This document shows positions 48,208 through 58,500 of a DNA stretch of 64,000 nt, in pieces. Where the stretch lies: positions 16,088,485 to 16,152,484 of the forward strand of contig OX457044.1 in NCBI GenBank assembly GCA_949752735.1, given 5' to 3'. Each line of letters opens with the position of its first letter. Position 1 is the stretch's first letter. This DNA is from Lumbricus terrestris. Taxonomy: Eukaryota > Annelida > Clitellata > Crassiclitellata > Lumbricidae. The notes under the pieces are model-generated. The model was not told where the DNA came from. It was given only the letters and a program-made list of their open reading frames with translations, and did not search any database. A program made the position numbers and the translations under genes.

Positions 48208-48970
48208 CGTATAGGCCTACTCTTCGTAAATAAGTTGGTTGTCTGCCCTTATAAATTTTACGCGGAGCTCTAGATATTCCAAGATTACGATTAGACCCTA
48301 CCACTTTCCAGAGGCCTTAGACTAGATTAAATTGCTTAAGGATTGATCAAACGGATGGTTGGAGCGTTCCTATTTCGGAAATGTCCATTCGAAGAGTGGA
48401 GATTGAATGGTGAAGGAGATTTCCAAGACAGTAGCCTACTACTCCAGGATCAAGAGCTCAAGAAAGACCTGAAATGACATATGTACAGATAACGTAAAGT
48501 CATGGACTGAAATTACCACTCGATCAGTTAAGCCTACCGAGAGAGACGGAAAGAGAAAGAAGAATTTTGTCCTTTGTTCAGATAGGCCCTAATCCCCGAC
48601 AAGGGATGGCAGAAGACAAGACTTCTGGTATCGCGTTACTCTTCAACGTCTAAAGAAGCTTAGGCTAATTCATTTAGGACGAAGAAAAAAAGAAGATTTA
48701 ATTAGATAAGTTGACCAATCTTCAATGCAGCAACCTCTGCATGTAGGCTAAAACCAGTCTTCGTCAATAGGTTTAGACCTGCCCACGATAGATCTAGGCC
48801 TACAACTTCTAACCCGCACAACCTGACAACATTGTCAATAGTTCCATTGTTCCTGTAAAACACGACTGATCACCTCGGAAATCGAATCGAATCAGTAACT
48901 GTTAGGCCTTCTACATTTTATAGGGCCTACAGAGTGCCTAATTAAGCGTCTTCGCAACGACGGTGCGCAG
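48208..48970. other. Unique sequence, no gene recognised
   Basis: Rich in TAGGCCTA-type octamers; no exon recognised. Confidence 0.3.
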
Positions 48971-49262
48971 AAATTTCGGTGTACGGACATTTGAACGGTG
49001 GTCATTTGAACGGACGACACTTGAACGGCGACACTTTAACGGGCGATATTAGAACGCGCCGACAATAGAACAGGCGACACTTAACCGGAACGTCATATTA
49101 ACGGGCCGACTTATGAACAATTCACAAGATGCGGCGCTGTAGGCCTAGGCCTACACTATGCATGTAAGCCTATACTTTGAGTTTTGACTGAATGTTGGGC
49201 GCGACATTTGGTGACACTGAATATTAGAGAAAATTTTGCAAAGTTTTACTGTTACTTTTAGG

Positions 49263-49429
49263 CAGTGGTGTAGTCCTAAAAAATGAAGTGGGGGGACGCC
49301 TGGAACTTGAAGTGGGGGGACGCCATGGAAATTGAAGTAGAAACTGTAGCAAAAAGTGCAATCTTGCAAGAATTTTGCAAAAAGTGGGGGGACGGCGTCC
49401 CCCCGCGTCCCCGCCCCACTACACCACTG
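49263..49429. mobile_element. hAT-type MITE (CAGTGGTGTAGT termini), 167 bp, nested
   Basis: CAGTGGTGTAG and CTACACCACTG are flanked by CTTTTAGG at 49,255-49,262 and 49,430-49,437 (perfect 8 bp). It is inserted in the MULE-like foldback element. The interior is rich in GGGGGGACGCC motifs and its inverse. Confidence 0.9.
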
Positions 49430-49484
49430 CTTTTAGGTGTGAAACATAGTTTTTGTTTTTACATGTGTGACATGGCATTAATGT

Positions 49485-49694
49485 ATGGATGTAGCCCCAA
49501 AAGGTAAAACGACGCTCATATCTCGAAATTATGATTATTTGAATAAAAAACAATACAAGAGAGGCAGAATAAATTATCATGGCGATGTCGAATGTACAAA
49601 ACGATTCAAATGCAAGAGCCGACTTGCAACCGCAGACGACCATATGGTCAGCGAAAGACAAATGGAACACCCGCATTCTGGAAACTTTCGATAG
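49485..49694 (+). pseudogene. FLYWCH zinc-finger fragment of a MULE-type transposase
   Basis: The 69-codon frame reads PKGKTTLISRNYDYLNKK, then INYHGDVECTKRFKCKSRLA, then MEHPH. Cys, Cys and HxH occur in the order and spacing of the FLYWCH finger (aromatic-rich strand, CxxxxxxC, then EHxH). In the usual arrangement this DNA-binding domain precedes a MULE transposase, but no catalytic DDE domain follows here. The upstream part was displaced by the nested hAT MITE. Confidence 0.6.
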
Positions 49695-50040
49695 CAAGGA
49701 AAGCAGAGAAAATGAAGGAATAATTAGTCTATAGTCGTCACTCGCCAGCTACGGCAATTCAGAAATTTTGATATAGCCTAATTATTTAAACTCAGTTGTT
49801 AAATTTGTCACACAACCAGACATTGAATTTGGTGGGCCTACATGTCCAAGACAGTAAATGATCGATTGCTCATAAAATTTAACAAACTTTACCGATCAAT
49901 TGTCCTTTGGTCATCTGTCGCCCGATCAACTGTCCAGCCGTTCAATAGTCTCGGCGGTCATCTGTCGCCCGTTCTACTGTCGCCGTTCTAGTGTCGCACG
50001 TTCTTTTGTCGTCCGTTCAAATGTCATGTAACCGAAATTT

Positions 50041-50395
50041 CATCCATCCATTGTAGACCTATGTAGTTATGTAGCGCCCCTTCTAAAAACCTACTCAGGA
50101 ACGCTCCCAGCCAAGCCACGACAAAAGAACAAGAATTGAGATATTTAGGAAACAAAGTTTGTTTAGATGGACGTTCGGTGACGGTCCTACAACCGAGAAA
50201 ACTCGGCGTTTCCCGGCTGCTAAGCGAGTCTGGAGTTTCTTCTTCAAAGCAAATAGAGCGAAGACGGCATTTGCAGTTATAAACGTCACTGGGTGGTAAC
50301 AAAGACCTTTAGCGACGCCCTCCTCCTTTATCCAGGCTTGGGACTGGCACTGGCAGAGTGCAACCAGTGGCGGAGTGAAGACGACAGAGGTTACA
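50041..50395 (-). mobile_element. L2/CR1-like LINE 3' end (minus)
   Basis: Minus-strand frames give TRLAAGKRRVFSVVGPS and ILVLLSWLGWERS in adjacent frames, matching the C-terminal part of the LINE at 25,540 (FSVVGPSIWN, WAGSASE). The 3' terminus ATAGGTCTACAATGG lies at the left. The Trp-Asn-Asp block is lost by a deletion, so the copy is dead. Confidence 0.65.
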
Positions 50396-50439
50396 GGTAT
50401 AGGCCTAGGCCTAGGCTAGGTAAGTTTGAGCACAACCAA

Positions 50440-50601
50440 TAGGCTATGAAGCAAGTTCGAAAGCTACCACGCTCCCTGGTAGGGATGGAGGCAGGGACGG
50501 ACGGACGGAGGGAAGGAGGGTGGGGGAGTGGGAGGGAACGGGGATTGGCGGGGAACGGCCCGAATCCTAACATTCCCGGGCAACGCCGGGTACCCAGCTA
50601 A
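50440..50601 (+). mobile_element. Second Helitron 3' end
   Basis: CGAATCCTAACATTCCCGG, then GCAACGCCGGGTACCCAGCTAA followed by T (50,602), matches the end at 1,927-2,111. The stem CCCGG/CCGGG is intact and the terminus is CTAA. Upstream is a GGAGGGACGGAC-rich stretch. The 5' end was not found. Confidence 0.7.
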
Positions 50602-50602
50602 T

Positions 50603-51290
50603 AGTCAATAAACGCAAATGAAATGTGAATTAAAAATCGTTTGCTGCTGCTCATTCTCCAAAATCCCTTATTAGTCAATTGTTATCTCGGAGGCTCTTTT
50701 TCTTAAGACACAGTCAGATATATTACGTCAGCATCTGATACGTTTAGAGCATGTTCTGTCAACGCAACAAGAGTCAACGAACCGAGCGGACATCTAACCG
50801 GATAAATTGAGTCAACTGTTAGTCTGTTTGCTCCATCTGCTGGTCTAAGCCACATCCATCCACCACACACCACCCACACCAACCACCCACCACCAACCAC
50901 CCACCACCAACCACCACCACGCAGTCTGAACTCTGAAGAGACTAATTGCTTAGTCTGCGATGTCTCCCTTCTCAGCCAACAACACTTCATGGCATACAGA
51001 CTCAGATGCCTCCTCCTCCTCCTCGAGAATGGATCCGGCTGCTTATAAACATGGTTTCTATTCCGTACGTCATGTATCAAATGTCAATACGGAACAATTT
51101 CTCTCCTTCGAGTCCTCTCATCTACTGTCAGCAAAGACCCGACTCCTCGTTGACAAGAGACCAACGGCGTCGCATCAAGAGGCTGTCAGGCGGACAAGGG
51201 CTCAAGTGTCAAAGCGTCAACGGCCTATTAACTTGTCAAGTGGATCCTTTCGCAGGAAAAACGTTACCAGACTCGGAATATTATTTGCTC
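50603..51290. other. Mostly unique DNA with a CCACCACCAA patch
   Basis: A degenerate (CCACCACCAA)n run lies at 50,865-50,925. No exon recognised. Confidence 0.35.
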
Positions 51291-51680
51291 GCTGTGGGTG
51301 TGCGTGTGCGCATGCGTGTGTGTGACTGTGTGTGCGCATGCGTGTGGGTGCGTATGCGTGTGTGCGCGTGTGTATAACTGTGTGTGTGTGCGTATGCGTG
51401 ACTGTGCGTGCGTATGTGTGTGTGTGTGACACTGTGTGTGTGCGTGTATGCGTGTGTGACTGTGTGTGTATGTGTGCATATGTGTGTGCGTATGCGTGTT
51501 TGACTGTGTGTATGTGTGGCATTGTGTGCGCATGTGTGTGTGTATGTGACTGTGTGCGTATGTGTGTGTGACTGTGTGTGTGTATGTGTGTGCGTATGTG
51601 ACTGTGTGTGTGTATGTGTGTGCGTATGCGTATGCATGTGTGACTGTGACTGTGTGTGTATGTGTGTGTGTATGTGTGTC
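51291..51680. repeat. Interrupted (GT)n array
   Basis: GT dinucleotides with regular GCGTATGCGTG and GACTGTGTGTG interruptions over 390 bp. Confidence 0.9.
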
Positions 51681-52005
51681 AGATAAATAGATCTTGAATT
51701 AAAACAATTCTATTGTAGTAATCGGCCTTTGACCGAAAATCATTCAGCTCTGATTGCATAGCACAGAAACCAATGTGGCTCTACAGCTTTGTCTGGCAAC
51801 ATCGAAGAGAAGATCCTTAATTTCCTATAACTAACCCAGACACGCAGATGCAGGTACAAGTGTAACAGCGCTCGTGAATAAGCTGGTGCCCTGCGCTCGG
51901 CTTCCGAGTGGCACTTTAGAAATTTGAAGATTACTTGAACAGTTTTAAAGCGCCAGTGACTTTATTTTCTTAGCATTGGCATAGGAGGGGGCGGGTGATC
52001 AGTCC
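51681..52005. other. Unique sequence, no gene seen
   Basis: Nothing recognised. Confidence 0.3.
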
Positions 52006-52190
52006 TCTCCCTCACCTCTCTAATCTTTTCATGGACAGTGTAGCCCTACTTACAGCCGAATTGGTTAAGTGCACAGATGCAGCAGAAGTCTAAAAACCCT
52101 CCTGTAATAGCTGAGCTTCAACCCATGACCTCTCAGTTGATAGTACGGCATGCTAACCACTAGACTTGTCACTAGACTTGTCACCTTGCC
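52006..52190 (-). mobile_element. tRNA-derived SINE (minus), copy 1
   Basis: On the minus strand, CTAGTGGTTAGCATGCCG (A-box region, about 52,148-52,168) and GGGTTGAAGCTC (B box, 52,113-52,124) are at tRNA spacing. The body shares CCTCTCTAATCTT, ACAGTGTA, GCAGAAGTCTAAA and TGACCTCTCAGT with the copy at 56,560. ACTAGACTTGTC is duplicated in tandem at 52,159-52,183. Confidence 0.65.
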
Positions 52191-52544
52191 AGCAAAAAAG
52201 CAACAAAATCGGTTCAAACACATTTCCCACACAACCAGAGCGGGTTCACCTATTGCCAACTTTAGCTAGCCATGGAACAATGTAGGTTAAGCGTGTGGTC
52301 GTGTACACTGTTGTATTCAGCATTGTAATTGAATGGCGCCTTTGGTTTAAAGATAGCTATCGTTACATGAATTTTGCATCTCTGCCATGAACCGATAGGC
52401 ATTTCACATTGAATCCCGTCAGTTCCTTGACCTACGAACAGATCAGACTATGGTGGATAAGGAATTGACAAAGGTAAATCTTAGAACAAAGTGACATGAT
52501 TGACCAAGTAGCCTATTGCCTTTTGATTGTGGTATTGCATTGAC

Positions 52545-52645
52545 AATTAGAATTAGACTTTTCTTTTTGGCCGTGCCTGAGTAGGGAGGACCTCTGAATA
52601 GCTATCTCTGAATGGGAGCTATATAAATTCCTGAGATAAATTGAT
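52545..52645 (+). mobile_element. LINE-type 3' tail fragment
   Basis: TTCTTTTTGGCCGTGCCTGAGTAG, quoted here as TTTTTGGCCGTGCCTGAG, followed by GGGAGCTATATAAATTCCTG, matches the 3' tail of the LINE at 25,540. Confidence 0.5.
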
Positions 52646-53288
52646 GGAATTATACATTGACCATTTTATTCTTGGAAATGTATTCTAACCAGTAACCAGC
52701 AATATGAAACCATATCAGTCCTTCATATCTACATAATTTGTGTAACAGTGCCAATGCAGTTTAAGATTTTTTAAATGTGTCGGCTCCAGGCAATGGAGTC
52801 GAAGGGAATTTTAATAAACCTCAGGACAATGCTGTTGATGAGTAAGTATGAAATGTGTAAAATAACGACAAAAAATCAATAACTGCTAAATCAATCTCAC
52901 TCTGCACGACGTTATACACAATTCCGGAATGCTGTTGATTAGTTGAGATGCATGCTTACGGGGCATTATAAAAGTTGGCTAATGCAAAAATGAGCACGAC
53001 CCATGTGAGGTTCTTACTGGTGTTCTACAAATGGTTGGAAAAGCATAAATGATTGTCAACTGCAGTGCATATGATGGAATACAATGAAGAAGGAGCAGCT
53101 TTGGTAGACAGCATTCAGCAATTGGTGCAGAGCAGACTCGGATGAAGGAAATTTATGTACACACACATACTGCATGCATGTATGCTACTCAACATTTTTG
53201 AAGCTGTCTCTTTTGACTATCTAACTTCGCTATGTTCATAAAACCAGAACGTGGCATGCATCTTCTATGTCCAAGAATGTCGTGTGCA
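52646..53288. other. Unique sequence, no gene recognised
   Basis: No notable open frame or repeat. Confidence 0.3.
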
Positions 53289-53296
53289 GATACAAA

Positions 53297-53546
53297 CAGG
53301 GCTGAAAGTGTTTTGGAAAAGTTGCCGGGTCTGACTTAGGAGGACGAGCACGCCTCTGACCCGTAAGTTTTTCTGACGACGTTTTTTTCAGTCATATGCC
53401 CAAAATTATACAAAATCCCACCTTTTTGTATCTAGTTTTGGCACCTGGTGGCCTTTTTGCGACCCTGCTGAGACCCGGCAACAGCAGGTCTCGAAAATCG
53501 ATGCCAGGTCGCAGACCCGGACCGACCCGGCTCACTTTCAGCACTG
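53297..53546. mobile_element. hAT-type MITE (CAGGGCTGAAAGTG termini), 250 bp
   Basis: CAGGGCTGAAAGTG and the inverse CAGTGCTGAAAGTG are flanked by GATACAAA at 53,289-53,296 and 53,547-53,554 (perfect 8 bp). The interior has inverted GCCGGGTC/GACCCGGC motifs. No coding capacity. Confidence 0.9.
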
Positions 53547-53704
53547 GATACAAATCAATAATATTGACAAAAATATGAGTGAGAAACAGCATTCAGGTCC
53601 AACCTTCTTATTCATATCATAATCTTATTGCCTCAGACACGCAATCAATACGAATTATTTGAAATGTAGCGAGGCGACATGGCGCTTAAACACACCAAAA
53701 ATTC

Positions 53705-53830
53705 TCTGTTCATTCATTCATAAATTCAATGTAATTATATAGCGCCCTTATAGAAAGCGCAACTTAAAGAAATCTACCCAGGAAAACTCCCAGCCCAGTC
53801 ATGGCTGGAGTGCTAACACAATCAATTAGA
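53705..53830 (-). mobile_element. LINE-type 3' tail (minus)
   Basis: Inverse of the 25,540 LINE tail: CATTCATTCATAAATTCAAT, TATATAGCGCCCTTATAG, then ACCCAGGAAAACTCCCAGCC. Truncated soon after. Confidence 0.55.
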
Positions 53831-54198
53831 GATTAACTATGCGTGCAAACATGTGATGCTGGGGCTCAAAATCCATCTCTTGCTGCATCCAAAATATTGA
53901 GTTAGAAGCTGAAATAGATGAGAGGGGTGAAAATCGTAGAATAGTCCTCAATTCAACAGATGCCTGAGAATTTGCCATAATTTTAAAGTAGTTAACCGAT
54001 TTTCAGGCCATTTGCTCAATTTGATACAGAATACTTATATCCGTTCAATGCCAAGTAAAATTGTAGAATAAATTCTAGAATAATCAAGTAATGGTTTCTG
54101 AGGACACTGATGACATGAATATCCTTAAATTTTCACTTGATTTCCCACTCAATTACAATGAAAGAATCAAATGAGTGTAACTTCAGTTATAAAAAAGG
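53831..54198. other. AT-rich unique sequence, no gene seen
   Basis: Nothing recognised. Confidence 0.3.
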
Positions 54199-54238
54199 CC
54201 ACTACACCACCGCGCCGTGGGGCGCGGTGGTGTAGTGG
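54199..54238. other. Perfect 18-bp inverted repeat at a SINE 5' end
   Basis: CCACTACACCACCGCGCC (54,199-54,216) is the exact inverse of 54,221-54,238 around the loop GTGG. The right arm is the first part of the SINE including its A box, so the left arm is an inverted duplication of the SINE start. Confidence 0.95.
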
Positions 54239-54452
54239 TGGCGTCGTTGCCTTGAAGCCGGAAGGTTCGAGGTACGAATCCACCTTGCCGCGTAAGGACC
54301 TTGGGCAAGTCCTTCACTCACAATTGCTCAGCGCTTCGGCGTGAAACTCTGATGCAGTGTCCGCTCTGCATTCGGGAGCGCCTCTGAGTAGAGAGAGAGC
54401 TTGAAGGGGCGCTATAACAAGTGCACATACAAACAAACAAACAAACAAACAA
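54217..54452 (+). mobile_element. tRNA-derived SINE with LINE-shared 3' tail
   Basis: The head is tRNA-like: GCGGTGGTGTAGTGGTGGCG (A box) and GGTTCGAGGTACGAATCC (B box, near-consensus). The body includes CCTTGGGCAAGTCCTTCAC, resembling a conserved stretch of MIR/L2-type repeats. The tail GGGAGCGCCTCTGAGTAG, then GCTTGAAGGGGCGCTATA, is shared with the LINE 3' end at 25,990-26,055, implying that the LINE machinery mobilises it. It ends in (CAAA)n at 54,431-54,452. A pol III transcript is inferred, not shown. Confidence 0.85.
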
Positions 54453-54715
54453 AAAAGGAATTTTCATTCAGGAAAAAGCGTTTTCAAGCAGAGCAACTGT
54501 AGAATATGACCAAATAGAAACCAACATGTGAAGGTCGTCAGCCGGGCTCAGCCCGTGTCACATATGTGTATTTGGACATTTAGATTTCCTAAAACGGATT
54601 TCAAGTACATCACAAAAGTGTTGCCCGCATCAGTCTATATATGACCTTCAATGTCATAAAGCACAGAAGACATATGCATGCAAAACAGCAAACTCAAGAG
54701 ATTTAGAAATGGCAC

Positions 54716-54846
54716 ACCCAGGCATCCGCCTCTCCAGGGTCAACTCAGTCATGTTCTATTCCGACCTCAGGAAACATCCCCTGGAGTCAGGAGCAATTCT
54801 GAGTGGCAGTCTTGAAGAGGTGTTATATAAATCTTTGTAATGAATG
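54716..54846 (+). mobile_element. LINE-type 3' tail
   Basis: GGAGTCAGGAGCAATTCTGA, GTCTTGAAGAGGTGTTATAT, then (AATG)n match the local L2/CR1-like 3' end. The tail is the insertion site of the following hAT MITE. Confidence 0.5.
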
Positions 54847-55093
54847 CCAAGGGGGTTTCGGGGGTTAAAACCCCCATTGGCTTAGGGAAAAAGTTTTTTA
54901 AAGGATATTTTTTTCACTTAAATAAGAAAAACACAATTGCTTGTAGTAACAATTGTTTTTCTTACTTTATTCCCTATGTTACTTTATTCCCTTTTTATTT
55001 ACTGTAATACTGTTGGGTTGGCATCAGGAAGGACATCCGGCCAGGCCATAAAACCGCCAAAACCCCAATCATAAATTCCTGGCTACGCCACTG
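54847..55093. mobile_element. hAT-type MITE, inverted second copy of the 31,013 family
   Basis: The body is the reverse complement of 31,013-31,279 (shared blocks AACAATTGTTTTTCTTAC, ACTGTAATACTGTTGGGTTG, TAAATTCCTGGCTACGCC). The right terminus CTACGCCACTG is intact; the left terminus is truncated to CCAAGGGGG. AATGAATG occurs on both sides (54,839-54,846 and 55,094-55,101), although this is also the LINE tail repeat and so is weaker evidence for a target duplication. Confidence 0.8.
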
Positions 55094-55225
55094 AATGAAT
55101 GAATGCATGAACTAACAGATTCCCACCCGTTCACTGTTCAGTATATGTTCTAGAAAGACAGAGGCATTGCTTACATTGACATCCCAACCGCAAGGAATAC
55201 CATCAACAAGAGACAATAAGGAACT

Positions 55226-55231
55226 TTTATT
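55226..55231 (-). terminator. Polyadenylation signal of MALSU1
   Basis: TTTATT on the plus strand is AATAAA on the minus strand, 45 bp past the MALSU1 stop codon. Confidence 0.6.
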
Positions 55232-55275
55232 GTTTTCTCTGACACGCAACAGAAAGGGAAAGAAGAACCATCGAC

Positions 55276-55574
55276 TCAGTTGGCACTGTGCCATCCCGTA
55301 ACACTGTCCATTGTTTGCTTTCTAACTGTCTTCTTATTCTGTCTACTTTTCGGCTCCGTCTGTGAAATCTTTTCTTCCGTCTCTTCCATTCGAACCTTCC
55401 GAAACCTCTCCAGTTCGGCGTCGAAGGAAAATTCCTCGAGAGAAGCGGCGGCACTGACATCGTCGAGCGTGCGTGCTCGTGTCTGCTCGTCAAACTCTGG
55501 ACCCACGGCCCACAGCTGCTCCAGGTCATAGGTCGTGCGTGTTTTATCTAACATCAGGTGAACCGCAATATTCC
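55276..55574 (-). CDS. MALSU1: MALSU1 exon 4 and stop
   Basis: The acceptor GACTTTTTAG ends at 55,575. Encodes [16 protein letters not shown] and a charged C-terminal extension of about 75 residues rich in Glu, Lys and Arg. TGA ends at 55,276. Confidence 0.9.
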
Positions 55575-58500
55575 CTAAAAAGTCACAAAAATGTAGGAAT
55601 ATCATGCCAATCAATGCTTAAAGTGTAGAAAAATAAGTGCCTGGACACCCCTTACTTTTCCAGGCAGCGCAATGCGCATGGCCAATAAGTGGCACGATGG
55701 CGTTCAGATTTTTAAATTAGTGCATGGATGCCGTCAACGACTGTCCAGTCATACCAACTTAAGAAAAAAAACTTCTATAAAAATGTGGCTGGGCAAGACA
55801 TTCACACCACCACCACCGCCGCCACCACCACCACCACGTCGCCGCCGTCGTTGTCATCATCATCATCACAAGTTGTCATTAAATCTGTCAAAAACAAACT
55901 ACATAATATTTAGAACTTCCAAAAAATTAATTCCAAATTCGAACAGAGAAATTGTAATTGACAACACAACAATTCCTTCCGTTTCATCCACTAAATTCCT
56001 TGGAGTTCATATAGATAAACATTTAAAATGGAACACACATATTCTAGAAATCACCAAAAAAACTCAAAAAACATAGGAATACTTAGAAGGATATCTATTT
56101 TGGCGTCTATACATAACATCAAACATTCTATTTTGAATCAATTACAACAATTCTATATGCTTTTAGTTAGTTAAATTTTAGCCTTGTGGCCCCCTAATGT
56201 CCTTCAACTAAGAAAAAGTGGCCCTCATGTCCTTCAGCTTAGAAAAAGTGGCCCGACAGTCAAAAAGGTTGGGAACCACTGGAATAGACAATGATACCTT
56301 TTATGCACTTCACCAAAGTTCATCAATGAAAGAACAGTGCTCAGATGACTAAAAGATTCATGCAAAGGCAAAATATAGAAGTTTTGCACTCAAAATAAAA
56401 GTTTTGCACCCTTAACAAAGTGAGGAAGCAGGAAGTGCAGTCCCTTAACCTTTACCGCTCCTGTGTCCGCTCCCACCGGACAATTTCGGGCCAATTAATT
56501 TTTAATCGGAGCGGTAAGGGTTAAGCTATCCTGACGGGCAGCCATTTGTATTAAGTGTCCATGACATCATTTTCTTACACTTGGCATGATGGCAGGTCTC
56601 CAGTCCTCTCTGATCTTCACACCAACAGTGTACGGTCAGAATAGACATTACAACTGAGTGGATAAAACAGGGATGTAAATAAAGCAGAAATCTCAAACCA
56701 AATATCTGCCCTGGCAAGAATTTTAACCCCCTGACCTCTCAGTAGACAGTAAAGTATGCTAATCAAACTGACTGCACAATGTAAATAGTTCCTTCAAATT
56801 TACTCTCAGACAGTGACATTTGCTACCCTCCGGAGAATAAATCATACTACTTAAAAGTATAACACTCTTAGGTTCATTACCATACATGGCACTTTGTTTT
56901 ACCATGTAAGCTTACAGTAAAATAGATGCCGTATTGATCACACATAAATTTTTAGAGATAAATGCACAAGTACGTATCATTGTTAAAACAGAATAATTTA
57001 ATTTAAAAAATCATTTTGCATTGAATGAATTGCATGAATTGTATGTTATTTACCTAAATCTAAGGCAAACCAGTCGTTCGTCAGTTCACCCTCTAGTTTC
57101 ACAAATTCCGAATCACTCTTTGAACGCTTCTTCTTGTACTGAAAAACACAAACATTTTGCACAAACAAGTGAACACACGTCTTAAGTGACTACACTAAAT
57201 GTCTGTACATCACGATTATATCAGTACAGTACTAAAACAACTTGATGAACTGGTGTCCAATAGCACAATACAAAAAACTTTCCAATAATCATGGGCAGAA
57301 TTTACAATGGAAATTTGAAATATTGAACATCAGCATTTTGAACATCCAATTATACTGAAGAATAATTAATCAATGGCTCCATCACAACCAATGCAGACAC
57401 ATTCAAACATTCCTCCTCCTGCATAATGTAAAGAGATTTTTCATTCCAGTTGAACTATCGCCGAGTGGAATCACAGATGTCTAGACTAGCAGCAGAGATA
57501 CCCAAAAATAGAATGTGCATGCAAACAAATACAAAATACGAAAGTTAGAATAGGATTAAACTAACTGACGCAACTAAAACTACAGCACTGAACCAGCCAT
57601 ATTCCACATCATGTGGGACAATTACGCTGGCAGGCTTCATTTGTACTTATGGAAGTTTACCGTCTTTACTTTTATGAAAAAAACCGACTGGTATTGTATC
57701 TAGATGAATCTAACTCACTGCCCATTGGATGTATTCAGCCATTGCATGCAGGTGACGAGTTGAGCGACCTGTGGCGAAGACGAGAAAGTCAACGTACTTC
57801 AAATCCGGTGGAACGCTGATGACACAGATGTCACGTGCGTTGTCATGGCGAAGGAGAGCACAAAGCTCGTCCAAGTCGAACACACCAGACTCACCTCCTG
57901 TCAACACATTATGGATCTTAGAACCAAATGCCAGCGATTTGCAGATTTTTGAAAGCTTATAATCAAATCAAACAAGTTGAATTAAGCAAACAGTTGTGCA
58001 TATTATACAGAAGACTTCCACAAAGAATGGCCACTAACCGGGAGAAAGCACGACGGGCTTGCATACATGCCACCAATGTATGTAATTCTACCAATTTGAA
58101 TCAATGTATCTGCAATCATCATTCTAATCTATACATAACTCCAACAATATTAACAAACTTCTCGATCTTTTTGGTCTCAGGACTAGGACAGCTCTTGCCC
58201 AACATCCGGCGTTTGCTGTGATTGGTCCCTCCATTTGGAATGACCTTCCTCTATCACTACGAGCTAAAGTAATTACTCGCTTTTCATCAGCAGTCTCACT
58301 TTTTAAACGCGTTTCTTTTACCCCGAGTTTTTTGTTCTGATATTTAGTCAATGAAGAGAGGCGCCATATAAATTTATAGATACAATATAATACAATATTA
58401 CATATCAATAACGTTTTACAAATCAGGAACAAAAAAATTAACTGACATTTGCAGAAAAAGAATAGGAATGTTCATTAGCTAACAAATTTCCATAAAACTG

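Larger units (their letters stand above)
48971..50040 (+). mobile_element. MULE-like foldback element with tandem-repeat TIRs
   Basis: AAATTTCGGTGTACGGACAT at the left and the inverse at the right start inverted arms of about 150 bp. Both arms are built of irregular tandem units of about 15 bp around GAACGGGCGACACTT (ACTTGAACGGCGACA, ACTTTAACGGGCGA, ACAATAGAACAGGCG and so on). The interior encodes a FLYWCH-type zinc-finger fragment, which is typical of the N-terminus of MULE-family transposases. A target duplication is not obvious because a LINE tail abuts the right end. Sea-urchin TU foldback elements are described as having similar 15-bp tandem units in their inverted repeats. Confidence 0.65.

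Noticed and set aside
54217..54290. Functional tRNA gene
   Set aside because: A and B boxes are present, but the sequence does not close an acceptor stem and continues into a SINE body and a LINE-type tail.
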